Shown here in pieces: positions 1 through 11,714 of a stretch of DNA of 64,000 bases. The DNA is from Rutidosis leptorrhynchoides. Taxonomy: Eukaryota; Streptophyta; Magnoliopsida; Asterales; Asteraceae. Location of the stretch: positions 225,744,501 through 225,808,500 of the forward strand of contig NC_092338.1 in assembly GCF_046630445.1 (NCBI RefSeq), given 5' to 3'. Numbering within the stretch: the stretch's first letter is position 1; the number at the start of each line of letters is the position of its first letter. The notes under the pieces are model-generated. The model had not been told where the DNA came from. It saw only the letters and a program-made list of their open reading frames with translations, and searched no databases. A program made the position numbers and the translations under genes.

Positions 1-84
1 TAAAACGCTAATATGAAGAAAAAGCTTTTATAAATGAGTTCATATTATGCTACGAAATACTATTAACTACTCTTAATATTCTGT

Positions 85-3000
85 ATGATTAACTTGTTCC
101 ATTTAACTATTTTGAAGGAAATGGCACCGACTACTCGACACACCGTGAATATGAATGAAGAGGAATTCCATACTTTTCTAGCTTCAAACATAGCCGCAGT
201 ACAGGCTGCGCTACATACCAACAATAACCTTGGATCTAGCAGTACAGGAAATCGTGTAGGATGCACCTACAAAGAATTCACTGCCTGCAAACCTTTGGAA
301 TTTGATGGAACCGAAGGACCGATCGGATTGAAACGGTGGACCGAGAAGGTTGAATCGGTGTTTGCCATAAGTAAGTGTACTGAAGAGGACAAAGTGAAGT
401 ACGCTACGCATACCTTCACAGGTTCTGCGTTAACATGGTGGAATACCTATCTAGAGCAAGTGGGACAAGATGATGTGTACGCACTACCGTGGTCAGCATT
501 CAAGCACTTGATGAACGAGAAGTACCGTCCCAGAACCGAGGTCAATAAGCTCAAGACAGAACTTAGAGGGTTACGAACCCAAGGATTTGATATTACCACG
601 TACGAAAGACGATTCACAGAATTGTGCCTATTGTGTCCGGGAGCATTCGAAGATGAGGAAGAGAAGATCGACGCGTTTGTGAAAGGATTACCGGAAAGAA
701 TCCAAGAAGATATAAGTTCACACGAGCCCGCCTCCATACAACAGGCATGTAGAATGGCTCACAAACTAGTGAACCAGATTGAAGAAAGAATTAAAGAACA
801 GACTGCTGAAGAGGCCAATGTGAAGCAAGTCAAAAGAAAGTGGGAGGAAAACAGTGATAAGAATCACCAATACAACAACAACAGCAATTACAACAATAAT
901 CGCAACAATTATCCCAACAATCGCAACATCAATCGCAACTACAACAAACGGCCCAACAACAACAACAACAACAACAACAACAGCAACTACAACAATCATC
1001 CCAACAACAATAATAACCGCAACAACAACAACAATCAGAAGCAGCTATGCCAAAGGTGTGAAAAGAATCACTCGGGGTTCTGCACCAAATTTTGCAACAA
1101 GTGTAAAAGAAATGGTCATAGCGCGGCGAAGTGTGAGGTCTACGGACCAGGGGTTAATAGAACGAAAGGAACAAATGGTGTCGGAACGAGTAATGGCGGA
1201 GCAAGTAGTGTCGGAGCAAGTTATGCCAATGTAGTTTGTTATAAATGTGGAAAACCAGGCCACATTATTAGAAATTGCCCGAACCAGGAGAACACGAATG
1301 GACAAGGCCGTGGAAGAGTTTTCAATATTAATGCGGTAGAGGCACAGGAAGACCCGGAGCTTGTTACGGGTACGTTTCTTATTGACAATAAATCTGCTTA
1401 CGTTTTATTTGATTCGGGTGCGGATAGAAGCTATATGAGTAGAGATTTTTGTGCTAAATTAAGTTGTCCATTGACGCCTTTGGATAGTAAATTTTTACTC
1501 GAATTAGCAAATGGTAAATTAATTTCAGCAGATAATATATGTCGGAATCGAGAAATTAAACTAGTTAGCGAAACATTTAAGATTGATTTGATACCAGTAG
1601 AGTTAGGGAGTTTTGATGTGATAATCGGTATGGACTGGTTGAAAGAAGTGAAAGCGGAGATCGTTTGTTACAAAAATGCAATTCGCATTATACGAGAAAA
1701 AGGAAAACCCTTAATGGTGTACGGAGAAAAGGGCAACACGAAGCTACATCTTATTAGTAATTTGAAGGCACAAAAACTAATAAGAAAAGGTTGCTATGCT
1801 GTTCTAGCACACGTCGAGAAAGTACAAACTGAAGAAAAGAGCATCAATGATGTTCCCATTGCAAAAGAATTTCTCGATGTATTTCCGAAAGAATTACCGG
1901 GATTACCCCCACATCGATCCGTTGAATTTCAAATAGATCTTGTACCAGGAGCTGCACCAATAGCTCGTGCTCCTTACAGACTCGCACCCAGCGAGATGAA
2001 AGAACTGCAAAGCCAATTACAAAAACTTTTAGAGCGTGGTTTCATTCGACCAAGCACATCACCGTGGGGAGCTCCTGTTTTGTTTGTCAAGAAGAAAGAT
2101 GGTACATTCAGGTTGTGTATCGACTACCGAGAGTTGAACAAACTTACCATCAAGAACCGCTACCCACTACCGAGAATCGACGACTTATTTGATCAACTAC
2201 AAGGCTCGTCTGTTTATTCAAAGATTGACTTACGTTCCGGGTATCATCAAATGCGGGTGAAAGAAGATGATATTCCAAAGACTGCTTTCAGAACACGTTA
2301 CGGTCATTACGAGTTTATGGTCATGCCGTTTGGTTTAACTAATGCACCAGCTGTGTTCATGGACCTTATGAACCGAGTGTGTGGACCATACCTTGACAAG
2401 TTTGTCATTGTTTTCATTGATGACATACTTATTTACTCAAAGAATGACCAAGAACACGGTGAACATTTGAGAAAGGTGTTAGAAGTATTGAGGAAGGAAG
2501 AATTGTACGCTAAGTTTTCAAAGTGTGCATTTTGGTTGGAAGAAGTTCAATTCCTCGGTCACATAGTGAACAAAGAAGGTATTAAGGTGGATCCGGCAAA
2601 GATAGAAACTGTTGAAAAGTGGGAAACCCCGAAAACTCCGAAACACATACGCCAGTTTTTAGGACTAGCTGGTTACTACAGAAGGTTCATCCAAGACTTT
2701 TCCAGAATAGCAAAACCCTTGACTGTATTAACGCATAAAGGGAAGAAATTTGAATGGAATGATGAACAAGAGAAAGCGTTTCAGTTATTGAAGAAAAAGC
2801 TAACTACGGCACCTATATTGTCATTGCCTGAAGGGAATGATGATTTTGTGATTTATTGTGATGCATCAAAGCAAGGTCTCGGTTGTGTATTAATGCAACG
2901 AACGAAGGTGATTGCTTATGCGTCTAGACAATTGAAGATTCACGAACAAAATTATACGACGCATGATTTGGAATTAGGCGCGGTTGTTTTTGCATTAAAG

Positions 3001-4698
3001 ACTTGGAGGCACTACTTATATGGGGTCAAAAGTATTATATATACCGACCACAAAAGTCTTCAACACATATTTAATCAGAAACAACTGAATATGAGGCAGC
3101 GTAGGTGGATTGAATTATTGAATGATTACGACTTTGAGATTCGTTACCACCCGGGGAAGGCAAATGTGGTAGCCGATGCCTTGAGCAGGAAGGACAGAGA
3201 ACCCATTCGAGTAAAATCTATGAATATAATGATTCATAATAACATTACTACTCAAATAAAGGAGGCGCAACAAGGAGTTTTAAAAGAGGGAAATTTAAAG
3301 GATGAAATACCCAAAGGATCGGAGAAGCATCTTAATATTCGGGAAGACGGAACCCGGTATAGGGCTGAAAGAATTTGGGTACCAAAATTTGGAGATATGA
3401 GAGAAATGGTACTTAGAGAAGCTCATAAAACCAGATACTCAATACATCCTGGAACGGGGAAGATGTACAAGGACCTCAAGAAACATTTTTGGTGGCCGGG
3501 TATGAAAGCCGATGTTGCTAAATACGTAGGAGAATGTTTGACGTATTCTAAGGTCAAAGCTGTGCATCAGAAACCATCAGGTCTACTTCAACAACCCGAA
3601 ATCCCGGAATGAAAATGGGAAAACATTACCATGGATTTCATCACTAAATTGCCAAGGACTGCAAGTGGTTTTGATACTATTTGGGTAATAGTTGATCGTC
3701 TCACCAAATCAGCACACTTCCTACCAATAAGAGAAGATGACAAGATGGAGAAGTTAGCACGACTGTATTTGAAGGAAGTCGTCTCCAGACATGGAATACC
3801 AATCTCTATTATCTCTGATAGGGATGGCAGATTTATTTCAAGATTCTGGCAGACATTACAACAAGCATTAGGAACTCGTCTAGACATGAGTACTGCCTAT
3901 CATCCACAAACTGATGGGCAGAGCGAAAGGACGATACAAACGCTTGAAGACATGCTACGAGCATGTGTTATTGATTTCGGAAATAGTTGGGATCGACATC
4001 TACCGTTAGCAGAATTTTCCTACAACAACAGCTACCATTCAAGCATTGAGATGGCGCCGTTTGAAGCACTTTATGGTAGAAAGTGCAGGTCTCCGATTTG
4101 TTGGAGTGAAGTGGGGGATAGACAGATTACGGGTCCGGAGATTATACAAGAAACTACCGAGAAGATCATCCAAATTCAACAACGGTTGAAAACCGCCCAA
4201 AGTCGACAAAAGAGCTACGCTGACATTAAAAGAAAAGATATAGAATTTGAAATTGGAGAGATGGTCATGCTTAAAGTTGCACCTTGGAAAGGCGTTGTTC
4301 GATTTGGTAAACGAGGGAAATTAAATCCAAGGTATATTGGACCATTCAAGATTATTGATCGTGTCGGACCAGTAGCTTACCGACTAGAGTTACCTCAACA
4401 ACTCGCGGCTGTACATAACACTTTCCACGTCTCGAATTTAAAGAAATGTTTTGCTAAAGAAGATCTCACTATTCCGTTAGATGAAATCCAAATCAACGAA
4501 AAACTTCAATTCATCGAAGAACCCGTCGAAATAATGGATCGTGAGGTTAAAAGACTTAAGCAAAACAAGATACCAATTATTAAGGTTCGATGGAATGCTC
4601 GTAGAGGACCCGAGTTCACCTGGGAGCGTGAAGATCAGATGAAGAAGAAATACCCGCATCTATTTCCAGAAGATTCGTCAACACCTTCAACAGCTTAA
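85..4698 (+). pseudogene. gag-pol coding region of element 1
   Basis: Gag probably starts at the ATG at 121 (MAPTTR, the same start as in element 2). Parts in order: retrotransposon gag domain (about 250-800); an Asn-rich low-complexity linker (about 860-1040); two CCHC zinc knuckles (about 1045-1130 and 1235-1280, the latter CYKCGKPGH); aspartic protease with DSGAD (about 1410); reverse transcriptase with [10 protein letters not shown] (about 2420); RNase H with [10 protein letters not shown] (about 2855); integrase zinc finger and catalytic core with [10 protein letters not shown] (about 3905); then a C-terminal module with WERED typical of chromovirus chromodomains (about 4540-4690). It would encode the virus-like particle, the copying enzymes and the integrase. 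It looks close to whole with about one break, so it is treated as a fossil. Confidence 0.92.
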
Positions 4699-4733
4699 AA
4701 TTTCGGGACGAAATTTATTTAACGGGTAGGTAC
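4698..4733 (+). promoter_or_regulatory. Pre-PPT hairpin and polypurine tract of element 1
   Basis: An 8-bp perfect stem with a 3-nt loop, AAATTTCGggaCGAAATTT (4698-4716), starts at the last base of the pol stop codon. The polypurine tract AACGGGTAGGTAC (4721-4733) follows directly, then the LTR begins with TGTAGTG. The purine tract primes plus-strand DNA synthesis in this class. The same hairpin is present at 11696-11714 and 21776-21794. Confidence 0.8.
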
Positions 4734-5311
4734 TGTAGTGACCCGAACTTTTCCATGTTTATATATATTAATTGAGATTGATATTTACATGATTAAATGT
4801 TTCCAACATGTTAAGCAATCAAACTTGTTAAGACTTGATTAATTGAAATATGTTTCATATAGACAATTGACCACCCAAGTTGATCGGTGATTCACGAACG
4901 TTAAAACTTGTAAAAACTATATGATGACATATATATGGATATATATATATATAGTTAACATGATACTATGATAAGAAAACATATCATAAAGTATATTAAC
5001 AATGAACTACATATGTAAAAACAAGACTACTAACTTAATGATTTTTAAACGAGACATATATGTAACGATTATCGTTGTAAAGACATTTAATGTATATATA
5101 TCATATTAAGAGATATTCATACATGATAATATCATGATAATATAATAATTTAAAATCTCATTTGATATTATAAACATTGGGTTAACAACATTTAACAAGA
5201 TCGTTAACCTAAAGGTTTCAAAACAACACTTACATGTAACGACTAACGATGACTTAACGACTCAGTTAAAATGTATATACATGTAGTGTTTTAATATGTA
5301 TTTATACACTT

Positions 5312-5545
5312 TTGAAAGACTTCAATACACTTATCAAAATACTTCTACTTAACAAAAATGCTTACAATTACATCCTCGTTCAGTTTCATCAACAATTCTA
5401 CTCGTATGCACCAGTATTCGTACTCGTACAATACACAGCTTTTAGATGTATGTACTATTGGTATATACACTCCAATGATCAGCTATTAGCAGCCCATGTG
5501 AGTCACCTAACACATGTGGGAACCATCATTTGGCAACTAGCATGA
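5312..5545 (+). CDS. Small open frame in U3 of LTR-A1, conserved across LTR copies
   Basis: A 77-codon frame in the sense direction of the element, upstream of the LTR's own TATA word and so placed at the 3' end of the genomic RNA. The central stretch (NKNAYNYILVQFHQQ, then a Tyr/Val-rich part with YYWYI) recurs in sense in the three other LTR copies at 10710-10931, 20788-21063 and 61396-61635, with differing C-termini. No family is recognised and no signal peptide or clear membrane span is obvious. Conservation may simply reflect recent common descent of the LTRs, so coding function is unproven. Confidence 0.3.
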   Translation: MKDFNTLIKILLLNKNAYNYILVQFHQQFYSYAPVFVLVQYTAFRCMYYWYIHSNDQLLAAHVSHLTHVGTIIWQLA

Positions 5546-5614
5546 AATATCTCATAAAATTACAAAAATATGAGTAATCATTCATGACTTATTTACATGA
5601 AAACAAAATTACAT

Positions 5615-5650
5615 ATCCTTTATATCTAATCCATACACTAACGACCAAAA
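5615..5650 (+). promoter_or_regulatory. Likely LTR-A1 core promoter
   Basis: CCTTTATATCTAATCC around 5617-5632 is a TATA-like word. It is followed about 30 bases later by a long CT-rich stretch without ATG (about 5655-5730), the usual look of a plant transcription start. Inferred only. Confidence 0.4.
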
Positions 5651-7987
5651 ACACCTACAAACACTTTCATTCTTCAATTTTCTTCATCTAATTGATCTCT
5701 CTCAAGTTCTATCTTCAAGTTCTAAGTGTTCTTCATAAATTTCAAAAGTTCTAGTTTCATAAAATCAAGAATACTTTCAAGTTTGCTAGCTCACTTCCAA
5801 TCTTGTAAGGTGATCATCCAACCTCAAGAAATCTTTGTTTCTTACAGTAGGTTATCATTCTAATACAAGGTAATAATCATATTCAAACTTTGGTTCAATT
5901 TCTATAACTATAACAATCTTATTTCAAGTGATGATCTTACTTGAACTTGTTTTCGTGTCATGATTCTGCTTCAAGAACTTCGAGCCATCCAAGGATCCAT
6001 TGAAGATAGATCCATTTTTCTCTTTTCCAGTAGGTTTATCCAAGGAAATTAAGGTAGTAATGATGTTCATAACATCATTCGATTCATACATATAAAGCTA
6101 TCTTATTCGAAGGTTTAAACTTGTAATCACTAGAACATAGTTTAGTTAATTCTAAACTTGTTCGCAAACAAAAGTTAATCCTTCTAAATTGACTTTTAAA
6201 ATCAACTAAACACATGTTCTATATCTATATGATATGCTAACTTAATGATTTAAAACCTGGAAACACGAAAAACACCGTAAAACCGGATTTACGCCGTCGT
6301 AGTAACACCGCGGGCTGTTTTGGGTTAGTTAATTAAAAACTATGATAAACTTTGATTTAAAAGTTGTTATTCTGAGAAAATGATTTTTATTATGAACATG
6401 AAACTATATCCAAAAATTATGGTTAAACTCAAAGTGGAAGTATGTTTTCTAAAATGGTCATCTAGACGTCGTTCTTTCGACTGAAATGACTACCTTTACA
6501 AAAACGACTTGTAACTTATTTTTCCGACTATAAACCTATACTTTTTCTGTTTAGATTCATAAAATAGAGTTCAATATGAAATCATAGCAATTTGATTCAC
6601 TCAAAACGGATTTAAAATGAAGAAGTTATGGGTAAAACAAGATTGGATAATTTTTCTCATTTTAGCTACGTGAAAATTGGTAACAAATCTATTCCAACCA
6701 TAACTTAATCAACTTGTATTGTATATTATGTAATCTTGAGATACCATAGACACGTATACAATGTTTCGACCTATCATGTCGACACATCTATATATATTTC
6801 GGAACAACCATAGACACTCTATATGTGAATGTTGGAGTTAGCTATACAGGGTTGAGGTTGATTCCAAAATATATATAGTTTGAGTTGTGATCAATACTGA
6901 GATACGTATACACTGGGTCGTGGATTGATTCAAGATAATATTTATCGATTTATTTCTGTACATCTAACTGTGGACAACTAGTTATAGGTTACTGACGAGG
7001 ACAGCTGACTTAATAAACTTAAAACATCAAAATATATTAAAAGTGTTGTAAATATATTTTGAACATACTTTAATATATATGTATATATTGTTATAGGTTC
7101 GTGAATCAACAGTGGCCAAGTCTTACTTCCCGACGAAGTAAAAATCTGTGAAAGTGAGTTATAGTCCCACTTTTAAAATCTAATATTTTTGGGATGAGAA
7201 TACATGCAGGTTTTATAAATGATTTACAAAATAGACACAAGTACGTGAAACTACATTCTATGGTTGAATTATCGAAATCGAATATGCCCCTTTTTATTAA
7301 GTCTGGTAATCTAAGAATTAGGGAACAGACACCCTAATTGACGCGAATCCTAAAGATAGATCTATTGGGCCTAACAAACCCCATCCAAAGTACCGGATGC
7401 TTTAGTACTTCGAAATTTATATCATATCCGAAGGGTGTCCCGGAATGATGGGGATATTCTTATATATGTATCTTGTTATTGTCGGTTACCAGGTGTTCAC
7501 CATATGAATGATTTTTATCTCTATGTATGGGATGTGTATTGAAATATGAAATCTTGTGGTCTATTGTTACGATTTGATATATATAGGTTAAACCTATAAC
7601 TCACCAACATTTTTGTTGATGTTTAAAGCATGTTTATTCTCAGGTGAATATTAAGAGCTTCCGCTGTTGCATACTAAAATAAGGACAAGATTTGGAGTCC
7701 ATGTTTGTATGATATTGTGTAAAAACTGCATTCAAGAAACTGATTTCGATGTAACATATTTGTATTGTAAACCATTATGTAATGGTCGTGTGTAAACAGG
7801 ATATTTTAGATTATCATTATTTGATAATCTACGTAAAGCTTTTTAAACCTTTATTTATGAAATAAAGGTTATGGTTTGTTTTAAAAATGAATGCAGTCTT
7901 TGAAAAACGTCTCATATAGAGGTCAAAACCTCGCAACGAAATCAATTAATATGGAACGTTTTTAATCAATAAGAACGGGACATTTCA

Positions 7988-8190
7988 ATATGATCGTGAA
8001 GAGAATTGATAAAGTCTTGAATGCGATCTTCTAGGATTTCAACATCATTGTCTTCTCTTTGGAGATAAAGGTTATGTTCTTCTCGGATAGCCATAATTCG
8101 TTCTGTTAAGCATAGCAAAAAATCAATGGTTGATCTTCGGATGGCTTCAAGAATGTCTTCAAATTCATCGGTATCATTAATGAAGGTTAT
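7988..8190 (-). pseudogene. Coding-like remnant between two LTR elements
   Basis: This 203-bp segment is the only sequence between the end of element 1 and the start of the composite. One minus-strand frame is open throughout and reads as an acidic, probably helical protein segment (for example DTDEFEDILEAIRRS and LYLQREDNDVEILEDR). I do not recognise the family. Sequence right of the composite (28021-28071) is also open in the matching phase back to a TAG at about 28060. It may be an exon of a host gene, or a gene of another element, cut apart by insertions at 7987, 8190 and 28071. Confidence 0.4.
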
Positions 8191-11100
8191 TGAAATGTCC
8201 CGTTCATATTGATTATAAACGTTCCATATTAATTGATTTCATCGCGAGGTTTTGACTTCTATATGAGACGTTTTTCAAAGTCTGCATTCATTTTTAAAAC
8301 AACCATAACCATTATTTTATCGATATTGGTTTAAAAAGCATTACGTAGATTATCAAATAATGATAACCTAAAATATACCGTTTACACACGACCATTACAT
8401 AATGGTTTACAATAAGAATATATTACATCAAAATAAGTTTTTTGAATGCAGTTTTTACACAATATCATACACGTATGGACTCCAAATCTTGTCCTTATTT
8501 TAGTATGCAACAGCGGAAGCTCTTAATAATCACCTGAGAATAAACATGCTTAAAATGTCAACAAAATTGTTGGTGAGTTATAGGTTTAATCTACATATTA
8601 TCAAATCATAATAATAGACCACAAGATTTCATTTTTATAACACATCTCATATCAGGCATTTCGCAAACTGCATAGAGATAAAAATCATTCATATGTTGAA
8701 CACCTGGTAACCGACCTTAACAAGATGCATATAGAATATCCCCATCATTCCGGGACTCTCATCGGATATGATAAATTGAAGTACTAAAGCATCCGTAACT
8801 CGGATGAGGCTTGTTGGGCCAAATAGATCTATCTTTAGGATTCGCGTCAATTAGGGGCCATTTCCCTAATTCTTAGGCTACCAAGCTAAAAAGGGGCATA
8901 TTCGGTTCGATAATCCAATATAGAAAGTATTTTCGATTACTTGTGTCTATTTTGTAAAACATTTATAAAATCTCATGTATTCTCATCCCAAAAAAAATAA
9001 TAGATTTTAAAAGTGGGACTATAACTCACTTTCACATATTTTTACTTCGTCGGGAAGTAAGACTTGACCACTGGTCGATTCACGAATCTATAACAAATAT
9101 GTACATATATATCAAAGTATGTTCAAAATATATTTACAACATTTTTAATACGTTTTAATGTTTTAAGTTTATTAAGTCAGCTGTCCTCGTTAGTAGCCTA
9201 CAACTAGTTCTCCACAGTTAGATGTACAGAAATAAATCGATATATATTATCTTGAATCAATCCACGACCCAGTGTATACACGTCTCATGCTAGATCACAA
9301 CTCAAAGTATATATATTTTTGGAATCAACCTCAACCCTGTATAGCTAACTCAATCATTACTGCATATAGTGTGTCTATGGTTGTTCCAAATAATATATAT
9401 ACATGGGTCGATATGATATGTCAAAACATTTGCATACGTGTATATGGTATCTCAAGATTACATAATATATTAGAATACATGTATGATACAATATAAGTTA
9501 GCTAGGATATGATTAATATATGTTTGTTACCAATTTTCACGTAGCTACATCAAGCAAAATTATCCAATCTTGTTTTACCCATAACTTATTCGTTTTAAAT
9601 CAGTTTTGAGTGATTCAAGTTACTATGGTTTCATATTGAACTTAAGTTTATGAATCAAAACAGATTAAAGTATAAGTTTATAGTCATAAATACAGATTAC
9701 AAATTGTTTTTGTAAAGGTAGTCATTTCAGTCGAAAGAACGACGTCTTGATGACCATTTTGAAAAACTTACTTTCAATTTGAGTTTAACCATAATTTTTG
9801 AATATAGTTTCATGTTCATAAGAAAAATCATTTTCCCAGAAGAACAACTTTTAAATCAAAGTTTATCATAGTTTTTAATTAACTAACCCAAAACAGCCCG
9901 CGGTGTTACTACGACGGCGTATATCCGGTTTTACGGTGTTTTTCGTGTTTTCAGGTTTTAAATCATTAAGTTAGCATATCATATAGATATAGAACATGTG
10001 TTTAGTTGATTTTAAAAGTCAAGTTAGAAGGATTAACTTTTGTTTGCGAACAAGTTTAGAATTAACTAAACTATGTTCTAGTAATTACAAGCTTAAACCT
10101 TCGAATAAGGTAGTTTTATATATATGAATCGAATGATGTTATAAACATCATTACTACCTCAGGTTTTGTAGATAAACCTACTAGAAATGAAAAAAATAGA
10201 TCTAGCTTCAAAGGATCCTTGGATGGCTTGAAAGTTCTTGAAGTAGAATCATGACACGAAAACAAGTTCAAGTAAGATTTCCACTCGAAATAAGATTGTT
10301 AAAGTTATAGAAATTGAATCAAAGTTTGAATATGAGTATTACCTTGTATTAGAAAGATATCTTACTGTAAATAAAAAAGATTTCTTGAGGTTGGATGATC
10401 ACTCAAAGTGGATTTGCAAGATTGGAAGTAAGCTATCAAACTTGCAAGTGTTGTTGGTGTGTTCTTGAGTAGTTGTTTTGTAGGTTGATCAAAGGTTGGT
10501 TTTAGGAGCTAGATTGATGTAGATTTTGTTGAATATGCTGGAGAACACTTAGAAAATCATCATAGAATAAGAGAGAGATCAAATGGATGAAATAAAATTG
10601 AAAAATGCAAGTGTGTGGGATGGTGATAAAAAACGTGAATGTGCATGTGATTATATGCAAATTGTAGTTTGGTTTTTAGTGTAATTATTTCCTCTAATGG
10701 ACAACTTGATCAATCATCCATGCTAGAGAACAAAAGTAGCTGATTAGTAGTCTGATTTTGATGTTTTTCTATTGGTATATACCAATAGTAAATACATCTA
10801 GAAGCTGTGTATTGTACGAGTATGAATACGGTTGCATACGAGTTGAATTGTTGATGAAATTGAACGAGAATGTAATTGTAAGCATTTTTGTTAAATAGAA
10901 GTACTTTGATATGTGTCTTGAAGTCTTCCAAAAGTGTATTATTACAACATAATACACTACATGTATATACATTTAACTGAGTCGTTAAGTCATCGTTAGT
11001 CGTTACATGTAAGTGTTGTTTTGAAACCTTTAAGTTAACGATCTTGTTAAATGTTGTTAACCCATTGCTTATAATATCTAATGAGATGTTAAATTATTAA

Positions 11101-11678
11101 ATTATCATGATATTATGATGTATTAATATATCTTAATATGATATATATACATTTAAATGTCGTTAGAACGATAATCATTACATATATGACTCGTTTCGAA
11201 ATCCTTAAGTTAGTAGTCTTGTTTTTACATATGTAGTTCATTGTTAATAAACTTAATTATATGTTTACTTATCATTTATCATATTTAAACATAGTGTAAC
11301 AATATCTTAATATGATTCATACGTATTTAGTAAGACGTTGTTATAACGATAATCGTTATATATATCGTTTTGATTTCTTAATTCAATAAACTCATTTTTA
11401 TGTATATCACTCATTGTTAACATACCTAGTGAGATACTTACTTATCATAATTTCATGTTAACCATATATATATCTATATATATAACATCATATAGTTTTA
11501 TGAATTTGTAACGTTCGTGAATCGCCGGTCAATTTGGGTGGTCAATTGTCTATATGAAACCTATTTCAATTAATCAAGTCTTAACAAGTTTGATTCCTTA
11601 ACACGTTGGAAACATTTAGTCATGTAAATATCAATCTCAATTAATATAGATAAACATGGAAAAGTTCGGGGCACTACA
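8191..11678 (-). repeat. 3' LTR of element 2 (LTR-A2, 3488 bp)
   Basis: On the plus strand it starts TGAAATGTCCCG and ends CACTACA, the reverse complement of the LTR-A termini. It has exactly the same length as LTR-A3 (18271-21758). By eye the two differ at scattered positions, of the order of one or a few per hundred, so element 2 is clearly older than the gag-only element further right. The target-site word GTTAT lies at 8186-8190. Confidence 0.9.
10710..10931 (-). CDS. Small open frame in U3 of LTR-A2
   Basis: This is the counterpart of the frame at 5312-5545: 73 codons, sense to the element, sharing the NKNAYNYILVQFHQQ core and the YYWYI end. The C-terminal part differs from that in LTR-A1 and reads KHQNQTTNQ. 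No function is assigned. Confidence 0.25.
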   Translation of the reverse strand: MEDFKTHIKVLLFNKNAYNYILVQFHQQFNSYATVFILVQYTASRCIYYWYIPIEKHQNQTTNQLLLFSSMDD

Positions 11679-11714
11679 GTACCTACCCGTTAAATAAATT
11701 TCGTCCCGAAATTT
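11679..11714 (-). promoter_or_regulatory. Polypurine tract and pre-PPT hairpin of element 2
   Basis: On the minus strand the hairpin AAATTTCGggaCGAAATTT (11714-11696) precedes AACGGGTAGGTAC, which abuts LTR-A2. It has the same arrangement as element 1. Confidence 0.8.

Larger units (their letters stand above)
1..7987 (+). mobile_element. Element 1: Tekay-type Ty3/gypsy chromovirus, internal region plus 3' LTR
   Basis: The internal region (1-4733) encodes gag, protease, reverse transcriptase, RNase H, integrase and a chromodomain-like tail in that order, which is the Ty3/gypsy order. A purine tract and a 3254-bp 3' LTR follow. The 5' LTR, primer site and leader lie left of the window; position 1 matches the leader of element 2 just after its internal palindrome. 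The long LTRs and chromodomain fit the Tekay (Del) lineage. The base after the LTR begins ATATG, the expected target duplication, but its partner is outside. It looks nearly whole and therefore fairly young; age by LTR comparison is not possible here. Confidence 0.92.
4734..7987 (+). repeat. 3' LTR of element 1 (LTR-A1, 3254 bp)
   Basis: It begins TGTAGTGACCCG directly after the purine tract and ends GGGACATTTCA. It shares its layout with LTR copies at 8191-11678, 18271-21758 and 58938-61753, and shares a block of about 230 bp (7269-7485 here) even with the family B LTRs. By a region around 5519-5570 it groups with the partial copy at 58938-61753 rather than with the pair in element 2. A TATA-like word (5615-5628) followed by CT-rich sequence suggests the U3/R boundary near 5650. 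Confidence 0.9.

Noticed and set aside
766-999. Val/Ile-rich minus-strand frame opposite the Asn-rich gag linker, and the Thr/Ile-rich plus-strand frame at 854-1234
   Set aside because: They are shadows of an AAC/AAT-rich low-complexity stretch inside gag; the same shadows appear at 15307-15634.
1-7987. Pairing element 1 with the composite as one large inverted duplication
   Set aside because: The LTR of element 1 differs in length and in several blocks from the pair in the composite, so they are separate insertions of related elements.
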